Origin: Nocardiopsis potens DSM 45234
GTDB taxonomy: Bacteria > Actinomycetota > Actinomycetes > Streptosporangiales > Streptosporangiaceae
DNA: 64,000 nt
NCBI RefSeq assembly: GCF_000341105.1
Contig: NZ_ANBB01000027.1
Coordinates: 1 to 64,000, forward strand
Reading direction: 5' to 3'
Each line of letters begins with the position of its first letter. Position 1 is the stretch's first letter. Made by a program: the position numbers and the translations under genes. Positions 15,601-24,066 of this stretch are shown piece after piece. Below the pieces are notes generated by a model that searched no databases, had not been told where the DNA came from, and saw only the letters and a list, made by a program, of their open reading frames with translations.

Positions 15601-17451
15601 ATGACCGCATCCCGGTACCGCGTCCACGACGAGGCGCTGGCCGAGGCGACGCTGGCCGGCATGCTCGCCCGGGTCCCGGGGACGGCCGCCGCCGCGCTGC
15701 GCTGGGCCTGGCGGGCCTCGCCCCGGGACACCGCCGCCACCCTGCTGCTGCACGCGGCCGCCGGGGTGTTCGGCGCGGTGGCGCTGATCGCGGTCACCGG
15801 GGTGCTGGAAGAGCTGTTCAGCGCGGTCCCCACCGCCGAGCGGGTCGCCGCGGCGCTGCCCGCCCTGCTCGCGCTCGCCGGGGCCGCGGTGGCGCGCGGC
15901 GCGCTGCAGGCGGCGGCCGGCTGGGCCCAGGCCCGGCTCAAACCGCAGGTGGAGCGCCGCGCCGAAGTGCACCTGTTCGACCTGACCGCCCGGATCGACC
16001 TGGAGAGCTTCGACGACTCCTCGTTCAACGACGCCATGTACCGGGCGCGCGACCGGGGCCTGTACGAGGCGGGGCGGGTCATCGACGCCGCGGTGGAGGT
16101 GCTCTCCGCGGCGATCGGCCTGGCCGCCGTCGCCGGGGTGCTGGCGGTGCTGCACCCGGTGCTGCTGCCGCTGCTGGCGCTGACCGTGGCCCCGGCGGGC
16201 TGGGCGGCGGTGCGCGCCGCGCGGATGCGTTACCGGCGGATGCGGGAGCTGACCAACGGCCGGCGCCGCAAGTGGACCCTGGGCGACCTGCTGGCCTCCC
16301 GCGACTCCGCGGCGGAGCTGCGCGCCTACACCATGGGGCGCTTCCTGCTGGAGGAGTACACCCGGCTGGCCGACCGGGAGCGCGACACCATGCTGGCGGT
16401 CGCCCGCAGGCAGACCGCGGTGCGCGCGGCCGGCGACGCCGCCGGGGGCGCGGCCACCGCCGCCACGTACGCGGCGCTGGGTGCCCTGCTCCTGGCCGGC
16501 GGGGTACCGCTGGCCGTGGCGGGCACGGCGGTGCTGGCGATCCGGCAGGGGCAGGCGGCCCTGCAGACCCTGCTCTTCTCGGTCAACCTGATGTACGAGT
16601 CGGGCCTGTACTTCACCGACTTCACCGAGTTCTGCGCGGCGGCCCGGCGCCGGCTGCCGCCGGCCCCGCCCGCCGGGGCCCGGACCCCCGGCCCGCTGCG
16701 CGAGCTGGCCGTCCGCGGCGTCCACTTCTCCTACCCCACCGCCGAGGAGCCGTCGCTGCGCGGCGTCGACCTGCGGGTGCGGGCGGGGGAGATCGTCGCG
16801 CTGGTGGGCGAGAACGGGTCCGGCAAGACCACCCTGGCCCGGCTGGTCTGCGGGCTGTACCGGGCGCAGCGCGGCACGGTCGCCTGGAACGGCGCCGACG
16901 TCGCCGAGCTGCCCGCCGAGGAGCTGCGCCGCCGCATCGGCCTGGTCGCCCAGGAGTACTGCCGGTGGCCGATGACCGCCGAGCGCAACGTCGCGATGGA
17001 CACCGCGGCCGACCCGGACCGGCTGGCCCGCGCCGCGCGGCAGAGCGGCGCCGACGAGGTGGTCGCCCGGCTCGCGCGGGGCTGGGACACCGTCCTGGAC
17101 CCGCGGTTCGCCCAGGGAGCCGACCTCTCCGGCGGGCAGTGGCAGCGCATCGCCGGGGCGCGCGGGCTCTACCGCGACGCAGACCTGCTCATCGTGGACG
17201 AGCCGACGGCGGCCCTGGACGCCCGCGCCGAGCACGCCTTCTTCGAGACGCTCCGCGAGCACGCGCGCGGCCGCACCGTCGTGCTCATCACGCACCGGCT
17301 GGCGTCGGTGCGGATGGCCGACCGGATCGTGGTGCTGGACCGCGGCCGGGTCGCCGAGCAGGGCGCCCACGCGGAGCTGATCGCGCGCGGCGGCCTCTAC
17401 GCCGAGCTGTACCGGCTGCAGGCCGACGCCTACCGGGAGCGGGCGGCCTGA
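15601..17451 (+). CDS. ABC transporter, fused permease and ATPase
   Basis: A 616-residue exporter half-transporter. The membrane domain covers residues 30-330 with about six hydrophobic segments (for example TLLLHAAAGVFGAVALIAV). The nucleotide-binding domain has Walker A GENGSGKTT, Q-loop QEYCRWP, signature LSGGQWQR, Walker B LLIVDEPTA and H-loop THRL. It probably homodimerises to export a hydrophobic compound or peptide. ATG 15601 is preferred for family length. A GTG at 15514 has a better ribosome binding site (GGAG, seven bases) and would add 29 basic residues. No partner gene adjoins, so the substrate is unknown. Confidence 0.88.
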   Translation: MTASRYRVHDEALAEATLAGMLARVPGTAAAALRWAWRASPRDTAATLLLHAAAGVFGAVALIAVTGVLEELFSAVPTAERVAAALPALLALAGAAVARGALQAAAGWAQARLKPQVERRAEVHLFDLTARIDLESFDDSSFNDAMYRARDRGLYEAGRVIDAAVEVLSAAIGLAAVAGVLAVLHPVLLPLLALTVAPAGWAAVRAARMRYRRMRELTNGRRRKWTLGDLLASRDSAAELRAYTMGRFLLEEYTRLADRERDTMLAVARRQTAVRAAGDAAGGAATAATYAALGALLLAGGVPLAVAGTAVLAIRQGQAALQTLLFSVNLMYESGLYFTDFTEFCAAARRRLPPAPPAGARTPGPLRELAVRGVHFSYPTAEEPSLRGVDLRVRAGEIVALVGENGSGKTTLARLVCGLYRAQRGTVAWNGADVAELPAEELRRRIGLVAQEYCRWPMTAERNVAMDTAADPDRLARAARQSGADEVVARLARGWDTVLDPRFAQGADLSGGQWQRIAGARGLYRDADLLIVDEPTAALDARAEHAFFETLREHARGRTVVLITHRLASVRMADRIVVLDRGRVAEQGAHAELIARGGLYAELYRLQADAYRERAA

Positions 17452-17455
17452 CCTT

Positions 17456-17488
17456 CCCGGGCGGTGCGGCCGGCCCGCACCGCCCGGG
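17456..17488 (+). terminator. Hairpin terminator after the ABC transporter
   Basis: CCCGGGCGGTGCGG (17456-17469) pairs perfectly with CCGCACCGCCCGGG (17475-17488), followed by CGGTTTCC. It starts five bases after the stop codon. Confidence 0.75.
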
Positions 17489-17636
17489 CGGTTTCCTGGC
17501 CGATTCCTTGCCGGAGGGTGGGCGCGGATTTGGCCGCGGGTGACGGGCGGTCCCGGAGACTGGCTGGTCGGATGCGATCGGGCGCCCGCCCGGTCGCGGC
17601 GGATCCGCACGCCACCACATGGGGAGGGTTCCAGCA

Positions 17637-18218
17637 GTGACCAGCACCCGAACGCCCGAGCAGCACAGCAGCCAGCCGTGGCTGCACCAGAAGGGCTCCG
17701 AGATCCAGCGGTTCGGCACGGTCCGGCAGTTCCCGGTCGGCCTCTCCCACGACGCCCGGATGTACTCCTGCCAGCGGCTCAACCAGGTACTGGCCGACAC
17801 GCAGATCCTGCACGCGCTGTACAAGAAGCACCACTGGCTGATGCGCGGGCACACCTTTTACCAGCTGCACCTGCTGATGGACAAGCACGCCGGGGAGCAG
17901 GCCGGGATGGTCGACTCGCTGGCCGAGCGGGTGCAGACGCTGGGCGGCGTCGCGGTCGGCGACCCCCGGCACGTCGCCGAGATCACCCGGGTGCCGCGCC
18001 CGCCGGACGGGGCCGAGGAGGTCCCGGCGATGCTCTCCCGGCTGCTGGAGGCGCACGAGCTGATCCTGGTCGACGCGCACGAGGCGGCGCGCAAGGCCGA
18101 CGAGGCGGGCGACGACGGCACCAACGACCTGCTGGTCTCCGACGTCATCCGGACCGGGGAGATGCAGGCATGGTTCCTCGCCGAGCACCTGGTCGACACC
18201 CCGCTGGTGCGGGCCTGA
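17637..18218 (+). CDS. Dps family DNA-protection/iron-storage protein
   Basis: A 193-residue ferritin-like protein. KKHHWLMRGHTFYQLHLLMDKHAGE has the shape of the Dps ferroxidase helix: His early, His-x6, Asp, then the Glu. Dps proteins form dodecamers that oxidise ferrous iron with peroxide and coat DNA under stress. The extended polar N-terminus (TSTRTPEQHSSQPWLHQKG) is typical of actinomycete Dps. GTG start chosen because GGGGAGGG lies just upstream and overlaps the competing ATG at 17619. Followed by a strong terminator, so monocistronic. Confidence 0.9.
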   Translation: MTSTRTPEQHSSQPWLHQKGSEIQRFGTVRQFPVGLSHDARMYSCQRLNQVLADTQILHALYKKHHWLMRGHTFYQLHLLMDKHAGEQAGMVDSLAERVQTLGGVAVGDPRHVAEITRVPRPPDGAEEVPAMLSRLLEAHELILVDAHEAARKADEAGDDGTNDLLVSDVIRTGEMQAWFLAEHLVDTPLVRA

Positions 18219-18225
18219 GCCCGCC

Positions 18226-18261
18226 GGCGGGGCGGGGGCGGCGCGCCGCCCCCGCCCCGCC
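18226..18261 (+). terminator. Hairpin terminator after dps
   Basis: Perfect 17-bp arms, GGCGGGGCGGGGGCGGC (18226-18242) and its complement (18245-18261), with a 2-nt gap, eight bases after the Dps stop codon. Confidence 0.75.
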
Positions 18262-18411
18262 TCCGTGTCGACCGGGACCGGGGCGGGAATCGTGCCGGAA
18301 AGGCGTCGGACCGGCGGAGGCCGCCGGGGTGAGCGGAACGGGCGGCGGGGCCGCCGGGCGGTTCCGCGGGACGGCCTTTCCACCGCAAAGGACGCGAAGG
18401 AGGGGAGCGGT

Positions 18412-18612
18412 ATGCAGGCCACGGTGGGCGACCGGGTGAGGATCAACTCCCGGGTCGTCGGTATGAAGGAGCTGACCGGAGAGATCGTCGAGGTCCGCGG
18501 TCCCTCCGGGGAGCCGCCCTATGTCGTCCGCTTCGAGGACGGGCACGAGAGGCTGATCTTCCCGGGGCCGGACGCGCTGATCGTGCCGCGTCCGGGCGGC
18601 CCGGTCGACTGA
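18412..18612 (+). CDS. DUF1918 domain protein
   Basis: A 66-residue protein that is one DUF1918 domain. VGDRVRINSRVVG, GEIVEVRGPSGEPPYVVRF and DGHERLIFPGPDALIV form the expected small beta-barrel (SH3-like). Function unknown; such genes are common single units in actinomycetes. AAGGAGGGG gives a strong ribosome binding site before ATG 18412. Confidence 0.9.
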   Translation: MQATVGDRVRINSRVVGMKELTGEIVEVRGPSGEPPYVVRFEDGHERLIFPGPDALIVPRPGGPVD

Positions 18613-18639
18613 ACGGGGAGACGGGGCGGCGGGGCGGCC

Positions 18640-18667
18640 GGTGCGGGGGCGGCGCCGCCCCCGCACC
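18640..18667 (+). terminator. Hairpin terminator after the DUF1918 gene
   Basis: Perfect inverted repeat with zero loop: GGTGCGGGGGCGGC (18640-18653) and its complement (18654-18667). A second, imperfect GC hairpin near 18725-18758 probably serves the convergent NTF2-like gene. Confidence 0.65.
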
Positions 18668-18762
18668 GCGGGCCCGGGGCGGGAGACGCCGTCAGGAGCG
18701 CCGGCGCTCTGCCGGAAGGGCCCGGCCCCGGCGGCCACCGAGGCGGCCGGGGCCGGGGCCGG

Positions 18763-19224
18763 TCAGGGACCGGGCCAGGGCAGCGGGGCGCCGTGCTCCT
18801 CCTCCGGGCGGGGGCCGAAGATGCGCCGGTCGCCGGAGGAGATGCGCAGGTCGTCGATGCTCGCCTCGCGGCGGCGCATCAGCCCGTCGGGGGCGAACTC
18901 CCACAGCTCGTTGCCGTAGCTGCGCCACCACTGGCCGGCGGCGTCCCGGCACTCGTACTGGAACCGCACCGCGATCCGGTCCTCGCCGAAGGACCACAGC
19001 TCCTTGCGGAGCGCGTAGTCGAGTTCGCGCTCCCACTTGGCGGTCAGGAACGCCTCGATCTCCGCGCGGCCGCGGAGGAACAGGTCGCGGTTGCGCCAGA
19101 GCGAGTCGGGCGTGTAGGCGCGGGCGACGAGCGCGGGGTCGCGGGTGTTCCAGGCGTCCTCGGCGGCCTGGACCTTCGCGCGGGCGGCGGCCTCGTCGAA
19201 CGGCGGGACGGGCGGGCGGGTCAT
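18763..19224 (-). CDS. NTF2-like protein (DUF1348 type)
   Basis: A 153-residue single-domain protein. [45 protein letters not shown] and [20 protein letters not shown] are diagnostic of the SnoaL/NTF2-like DUF1348 group. The ligand or enzymatic role is unknown. GGGGAG upstream supports the ATG at 19224. The 294 bp to its right hold no gene I can support. Confidence 0.88.
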   Translation of the reverse strand: MTRPPVPPFDEAAARAKVQAAEDAWNTRDPALVARAYTPDSLWRNRDLFLRGRAEIEAFLTAKWERELDYALRKELWSFGEDRIAVRFQYECRDAAGQWWRSYGNELWEFAPDGLMRRREASIDDLRISSGDRRIFGPRPEEEHGAPLPWPGP

Positions 19225-19518
19225 GGTGCTCCCCAGGGAGGCGGGCGGGCTCCCGGAGCCGGCCCCGGCCTGCCGCCGCGCCGCCCCGGAAGAGGACGGG
19301 CACGAGTGTGCCGCCGGGCGGCGCTCCCCGCCATGTCCGCTGGGGACAGGGACCCCACGGTTCCGGACATGCCGCGGCCCGGACGGAGCCCCGGGGACGG
19401 GGAGGCCGGCGGGCGCCCGGAGCCCGGACCGCCGCCCGAGCGGCCCCGGTGCAGCGGGGGCAGCCGTTCCCGCCGCACCGGGCACCGGAGAGGAACCGCA
19501 GATCCCGGCCGGTCCGGG

Positions 19519-20256
19519 TCAGGCGGGAGCAGGCTCCAGCAGCCGGTCGCGGAGGGCGGCCACCAGGTCGTCTCCGGCGCCGAGCCGCTCGGCGGCGTAG
19601 CCGCGCACCGACCCGTACCGGTCGGCCAGTCCGGCGGAGAAGCGCCGGATGATCCCGGCGGGGGCGGTGCCGTAGGCGGGCCAGCGCAGGGTGAGGTGGG
19701 GGTAGCTCGCGTGCCACTCGGCGACCAGGCGCTCGGTGGCCAGCCCGGTCAGCGCGAAGTCGGCGGCGATGTCGTCCTCGTCCACCCCGAGCAGGGTGAG
19801 GACCAGCATGGCCAGCACGCCGGTGCGGTCCTTGCCGGAGTGGCAGTGGAACACCAGCGGGGAGGTGTCGCCGGCGATGATCTCCAGGGCCCGGCGGAGC
19901 TCGCCGGCGCCCTCGTCCGCGAGCTCGGCGTACCGCTCGGCGAGGAACGGCACCGGGTCCACATCGGGGTCCAGGCCCGCCTGGTCGTAGGGGCGGTGCT
20001 CGACGCTCAGGTTGTGGTAGGCCAGCCCGTCGCGGTGCGGGACGCGCCCGCTGCGCTCCACCTCCCAGGGGTGGCGCAGGTCGATCACGGTGCGCACGTC
20101 CAGGCCGAGGAAGCGGTCCAGGTCGGGGCCGTGCAGCTTGCCCAGGGAGTCGGAGCGGAACAGCCGGCCCCGGCGCACCCGGCGGCCGCCGGCGGCGCGG
20201 GGACCGCCCAGGTCCCGGAAGTTGTGCAGGTGCTCGAACGTGATGGGGGTGCTCAC
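19519..20256 (-). CDS. Tyrosine-protein phosphatase (lipid/protein Cys phosphatase family)
   Basis: A 245-residue phosphatase. The P-loop HCHSGKDRTG contains the catalytic Cys and Arg (C-x5-R), and the Lys after Gly is the hallmark of the MptpB/PtpB-like family with lipid as well as protein phosphatase activity. FRDLGG near the N-terminus and TVIDLRHPWEVE also match. No signal peptide is seen. GTG start with AGGAT upstream. Confidence 0.9.
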   Translation of the reverse strand: MSTPITFEHLHNFRDLGGPRAAGGRRVRRGRLFRSDSLGKLHGPDLDRFLGLDVRTVIDLRHPWEVERSGRVPHRDGLAYHNLSVEHRPYDQAGLDPDVDPVPFLAERYAELADEGAGELRRALEIIAGDTSPLVFHCHSGKDRTGVLAMLVLTLLGVDEDDIAADFALTGLATERLVAEWHASYPHLTLRWPAYGTAPAGIIRRFSAGLADRYGSVRGYAAERLGAGDDLVAALRDRLLEPAPA

Positions 20257-20402
20257 GGGGCGATCCTAGAAGCACGGCCGGGATCTGCGGGAAGCGGGAC
20301 CCGTGCGCGGCCATGGCCTCCTCCGGCCCCGGTCGGGGGCGGGGCGGGCGCCGCGCCGACTCCCCGGCTCTTTCCGAGCGGCCGCGACGGGACGCGCCCA
20401 TG

Positions 20403-20520
20403 CGGAAGGCGGCCGCGCGGAGAAGCGGGGGGCGGCACCGGCCTCACCGCTGAACGGGCCTCCTTTGAACGGCCGCTTCGGAGCGTCCCGCCGGAAGGCG
20501 GCCGGGCGGAGAAGCGGGGA
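20403..20520. repeat. Direct repeat upstream of the luciferase-like gene
   Basis: GGAAGGCGGCCG followed by C/G and GCGGAGAAGCGGGG occurs at about 20403 and again at about 20501, in the same direction, about 98 bp apart. The copies lie at the 3-prime side of the luciferase-like gene. Origin unknown. Confidence 0.45.
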
Positions 20521-20540
20521 CGCCGCCTCCCCTGCGCGGG

Positions 20541-21413
20541 TCACAGGAGCGCCCGCGCCTCGGCGAGCACCTCCGCCTGTCGGATCCAGTTCCCGCCGTC
20601 GAGGGCGAGCCCGGCCGTTTCGGCCCCGGCCTCGGAGAAGGCGTGCAGACGCTCCGCCACCTGCGCCGGGCCGCCGGTGATCGGGACGGCCGCCGCCTCC
20701 TCCGGCGTCATGCCGTGGACCTCCGCGAGCGAGCGGGTGAAGGACTCGATCGCGGCCGGGGCGTCGACCAGGATCGCGTGCCCCCCGATGGAGATGGAGG
20801 GGACCGGACGGTCCAGCTCGTCGGCGATCTCGCGGAGCCGCACCGCCTTCTCGGCCAAGGCCGCCGGGCCGATCAGGGAGGGGGCCCAGCCGTCGCCGTA
20901 GAGGACGGCGCGGCGCATCGCCGCCTCGGAGTCCCCGCCGATGAGGATCGGCGGGACCGGGGCGGCGGGACCGAGGGAGAGCTCTTCTCCCTCCACCTCG
21001 GTGGGCTCGCCGCGGAGGAGGCCCGGCAGCGCCTGCAGGGCGGCGTCGGTCCGCCGGCCCCGCCCGCGGAGCGGCGCGCCGACCGCCCGCCAGAACGGCG
21101 AGCCCGGGAAGCCCCCGATCCCGACGCCGAGGACGACGCGCCCGCCCGACAGGTGCTGAAGCGTCTGCACCTGTGCAGCGACCCATGCCGTGGGGCGCAG
21201 CGGGAGGGTGAGCACGCTGAATTCGATGCCGATCCTCTCGGTCGTCGCCGCGGCGCCTGCCAGGACGAGCGTGGGGTCGAAGGCCGGATTCCCGTCGCCG
21301 GTGATGATGTCGGCCATGCTCACCGAGTCGTAGCCGAGGTCCTCAAGGCGGCGCGCCATGGCGATGTCGGGGAGGCCGGCCTCTGTCATGGGCAATGTCG
21401 TGCTGATTCGCAT
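20541..21413 (-). CDS. LLM class (luciferase-like) flavin-dependent oxidoreductase
   Basis: A 290-residue TIM-barrel F420- or FMN-dependent oxidoreductase. It opens MRISTTLPMTEAGLPDIAM; GYDSVSMADIITGDGNPAFDP, LSGGRVVLGVGIGGFP and PPILIGGDSEAAMRRAV are the usual family blocks. In actinomycetes many use F420H2. GGGAGAGGA before ATG 21413. Monocistronic, next to the large repeat element that begins about 180 bp to its right. Confidence 0.87.
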   Translation of the reverse strand: MRISTTLPMTEAGLPDIAMARRLEDLGYDSVSMADIITGDGNPAFDPTLVLAGAAATTERIGIEFSVLTLPLRPTAWVAAQVQTLQHLSGGRVVLGVGIGGFPGSPFWRAVGAPLRGRGRRTDAALQALPGLLRGEPTEVEGEELSLGPAAPVPPILIGGDSEAAMRRAVLYGDGWAPSLIGPAALAEKAVRLREIADELDRPVPSISIGGHAILVDAPAAIESFTRSLAEVHGMTPEEAAAVPITGGPAQVAERLHAFSEAGAETAGLALDGGNWIRQAEVLAEARALL

Positions 21414-21599
21414 CGCGGTCCTCTCCCGGGGTGCCGTGATCAGGAACGCGGGTCACGCTAGAACGTCAAGTCGAGTCGAGGTCAAGCGCCGCACCTGCGG
21501 ATGCCCGTGCCGAGCCGTGCCGCTCCGGCCCCGGTCGGCCTGCTCTGCGGCCCTGTCCGGCCGTACAGCGGCCGGGGGTGGACTCCGCGGCCCCGCCGA

Positions 21600-21870
21600 C
21601 GGAGGGCGGGCGGCGAGGGCGGGGTGGGGGCACCGTCCGGCCGATCTGGCGCGGCGCCCCGCGGAGCGAAGGCTCAAGCGGGCGGCGAGGGCGGGGAGGG
21701 GGACCGGCTGGTCGGTCGGGTGCGGCGCCCCACGGGGCGAAGGTCAAGACGAGCGGCGACGGCAGGGGTGGGGCCGGTGCGCAGACCTCACCCGGGCGCG
21801 GCGTCTCGCGGGGCCAGGGTTCAAGCGGGCGGCGAGGGCGGGAGGGGGCGGGCGTCGCGTTCACCGATCC
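21600..21870 (-). repeat. Inverted array of ~70-77 bp units flanking repeat copy B
   Basis: About three units of the same family as at 512-850, but inverted: TCAAGCGGGCGGCGAGGGCG occurs near 21673 and 21829, with GGCGCCCCGCGGAGCGAAGG or relatives before it and a decayed GACCGGCTGGTCGGTCGGG junction near 21712. With the forward array at 22446-22910 this makes the whole copy B element a large inverted repeat around its core. Confidence 0.6.
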
Positions 21871-21956
21871 GGTGCGGCGCGTGCTCCCGGCGAGGGGAGG
21901 CGGTGCCCCGGCGGCGCGGGCCGGCCCGCCTGCCCGGGCCTGCCAGGGGTCCTTAT

Positions 21957-22430
21957 CCCTATATGCCTGGTTTGCGGCGAGGAACGGGCGGGGTGGGGGC
22001 GCCCTGCGCGCCGCGAGAGCACCCCGATTACATCTGCCAGCGAGTAGTAAGCCCCCAGGCCCCCACCACCCCCTCGCTGGTTACCTAGAGTGACCCAAGT
22101 GGGTCTTCCCGGCAGGGCAAAAGCGACATCTCGCCCTCGCCCCTGCCCCTCTTGGGTTTCGGCCCCCTGAATCCCGGTCTTCCGGGCGGCTCGAACCCCC
22201 GATCACCGTCCCGATCAGGGCGATCCGAGGCTTCCGGGGGCCGATCCGGCCCAGGGTGCGCGCCCGGGAATCACCGGGGTGCTCTCGCGGTGCGCAGGGC
22301 ACCTCACCCCGCCATCACCCTGAGTATTCAACCAGGTCAGAAGGGGCAGCGGCTTCAAGGGCAGCCGGCCCCGACGCCCGGGCGGCACGGGCACGGCGAA
22401 CCCGCCCCCTCCGCCCGCCCCGACCACTCC
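21957..22430. repeat. Dispersed non-coding repeat element, core, copy B
   Basis: Counterpart of bases 30-470. Shared: TATGCC-GGTTTGCGGC, the GATTACATCTGCCAGCGAG block (22026-22044), GCGACATC, GCTTCCGGGGGCCGATCC-like and the TCACCGGGGTGCTCTCGC block. Inverted arms 22001-22025 and 22276-22300 pair at 24 of 25 positions, the exception being a G-T (G-U) wobble, so the fold is kept although copy A has a different single mismatch. No gene is supported within 21454-22972. Confidence 0.75.
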
Positions 22431-22445
22431 CGCCCTGCTCTGCCG

Positions 22446-22910
22446 CACCCGACCGACCGGCCGGTGCCCACCGCCGCCTTCGCCGCCTGCTTGAACCCTG
22501 GCCCTGTGGGGCGCCGCGCCCGGGCGACCGCCTTCGCCCCGCCCCTACCGCTGCCGTTGCCGCCCGTCTGGACCTTCGCTCTGCGGGGCGCCGCGTCGGA
22601 CCGACCGGCCGGTCCCCACCGCTGCCGTCGCCGCCTGCCTGAACCTCCGCTCCGCGAGGCGCCGCGCTCGGCTGGGGTGCCCGGCCCCGTCCCTTCCTTG
22701 GCCGTTGCCGCTGGTCTTGACCTTCGCTCTGCGGGGTGCCGCGCCCGATCGGCCGGCCGGTCCCCACCGCTGCCGTCGCCGCCTGCCTGAACCTCCGCTC
22801 CGCGGGGCGCCGCGCCCGACCGACTGGCCGGCACGCCCTTCCGCCCTCGCTGCCCGCTTGAACCCTCGCCCCGTGAGATGCCGCGCTCGGGCGGGGTGTC
22901 TGGAGGTGCA
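22446..22910 (+). repeat. Tandem array of ~70-77 bp units, copy B
   Basis: About six or seven units start near 22446, 22519, 22594, 22668, 22744, 22815 and 22883. Full units open with GACCGACCGGCCGGT; alternate units carry a diverged opening (CTCGGCTGGGGTG type). Each contains a GCCTGCTTGAACC or GTCTGGACCTTCG-like segment and ends GGGGCGCCGCG. Confidence 0.7.
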
Positions 22911-22959
22911 TCTGCGGGGGCCGATGGCGCCGGGGCAACGGTGGGCCGGGCGGGGCGTC

Positions 22960-22965
22960 TAGGCT
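22960..22965 (+). promoter_or_regulatory. -10 box for a leaderless GlxA-type regulator mRNA
   Basis: TAGGCT ends seven bases before the GTG start at 22973, with no Shine-Dalgarno sequence between. This is the standard geometry for a leaderless transcript in actinomycetes. Confidence 0.5.
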
Positions 22966-22972
22966 TGCCGCC

Positions 22973-23932
22973 GTGTCGGAGAGAACGATCGCGATCCTGG
23001 TCTACGACGGGGTCCGCCTGATGGACGCCACCGCGCCGCTGGAGGTCTTCGGGACCGCGGCCCGGTTCGGCGCGGACTACACCACGGTGCTCTGCTCCCC
23101 GGACGGCGGCCCGGTCGACGCCTGGCCGGGCGCGCGCCTGGTGCCGACCGCGTCGGCGGCCGAGGCCGCCGGCGCGCACACCGTCCTGGTGCCGGGTTCG
23201 CCGGAGCTGCCGCTGCGGCCCTCGCCGGAAGGGGTCCTGGAGAGCGTCGATGCACTGGCCGGGAAGGCCGAGCGGGTGGGGTCGGTGTGCACCGGCGCGT
23301 TCCTGCTGGGCCGCGCGGGGCTGCTGGAGGGGCGGCGCGCCACCACGCACTGGCGGCACGCCGCCGCGCTGGCCCGGGCGTTCCCCGGCACCGGGGTGGA
23401 GCCGGACGCCATCTACGTGGCCGACGGGCCGGTGATGACCTCGGCGGGAGTGACCGCCGGCATCGACCTGGCGCTCGCCATGGTCGAGCGCGACCACGGC
23501 GCGGCGCTGGCCCGCGAGGTCGCCCGGGACCTGGTGGTGTTCCTGCAGCGGCCGGGCGGCCAGTCGCAGTTCTCGGTGCCCGCGCGCACGCCGCGCCCGC
23601 GCAGCGACGCGCTCCGCGAGGTGCTGGACGCGGTCGCCGCCGACCCCGCCGCCGACCACTCGGTCGGCGCCCTGGCGGCCCGGGCCGGCACCAGCTCCCG
23701 GCACCTCAGCCGGCTCTTCCGCGACCAGGTCGGCACCACCCCGGCGGCGCACGTGGAGGCGGTCCGGGTGGAGGCGGCCCAGGCGCTGCTGGAGGCGGGC
23801 GAGACGGCGGCCTCCGCGGCCCGCCGCTCCGGCCTGGGCACGGCGGAGTCGCTCCGCCGCGCGTTCCTGCGCCGCCTCGGCGTCACCCCCTCGGCCTACC
23901 GGGAGCGCTTCACGCCCCGGCGGGTGCCCTGA
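22973..23932 (+). CDS. GlxA-family transcriptional regulator (DJ-1/PfpI + AraC)
   Basis: A 319-residue regulator in two parts. Residues 5-185 are a DJ-1/PfpI amidotransferase-like domain (IAILVYDGVRLMDATAPLEVF; nucleophile elbow VGSVCTGAFLLG with Cys). Residues 215-315 are an AraC-type double helix-turn-helix (AARAGTSSRHLSRLFRDQVG and the ARRSGLGTAESLRRAF repeat). Such proteins sense small amines or quaternary compounds; the effector here is unknown. GTG start. The 3-prime end is partly duplicated downstream (23948-23980). Confidence 0.9.
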   Translation: MSERTIAILVYDGVRLMDATAPLEVFGTAARFGADYTTVLCSPDGGPVDAWPGARLVPTASAAEAAGAHTVLVPGSPELPLRPSPEGVLESVDALAGKAERVGSVCTGAFLLGRAGLLEGRRATTHWRHAAALARAFPGTGVEPDAIYVADGPVMTSAGVTAGIDLALAMVERDHGAALAREVARDLVVFLQRPGGQSQFSVPARTPRPRSDALREVLDAVAADPAADHSVGALAARAGTSSRHLSRLFRDQVGTTPAAHVEAVRVEAAQALLEAGETAASAARRSGLGTAESLRRAFLRRLGVTPSAYRERFTPRRVP

Positions 23933-23980
23933 GGCCGGCCCGTGTCGGGGAGCGCTTCACGCCCCGGCGGGTGCCCTGAG
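23901..23980 (+). repeat. Tandem duplication of the regulator's 3-prime end
   Basis: The 33 bp ending in the stop codon (23901-23933, through GCGGGTGCCCTGAG) are repeated exactly at 23948-23980, offset by 47 bp, including a second in-frame-looking TGA. It looks like a recent local duplication. Confidence 0.85.
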
Positions 23981-24004
23981 ACCGTCACGCGCAGGGGAGC
24001 GGGG

Positions 24005-24038
24005 GAGGCCCCGGCGGGTCCGCGCCCGCCGGGGCCTC
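24005..24038. terminator. Bidirectional hairpin terminator
   Basis: GAGGCCCCGGCGGG (24005-24018) pairs perfectly with CCCGCCGGGGCCTC (24025-24038), followed by TCT. It lies between the GlxA-type regulator (+) and the DUF1326 gene (-). Confidence 0.7.
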
Positions 24039-24066
24039 TCTGCGGCCGGGGCCGCCGCGCCGGGCT

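Noticed and set aside
14453-15610. Minus-strand frame ending with CSMCGRRIDANARYAATFYDR
   Set aside because: Only the last ~30 residues look protein-like; the rest is Arg/Pro/Gly filler and no start site fits.
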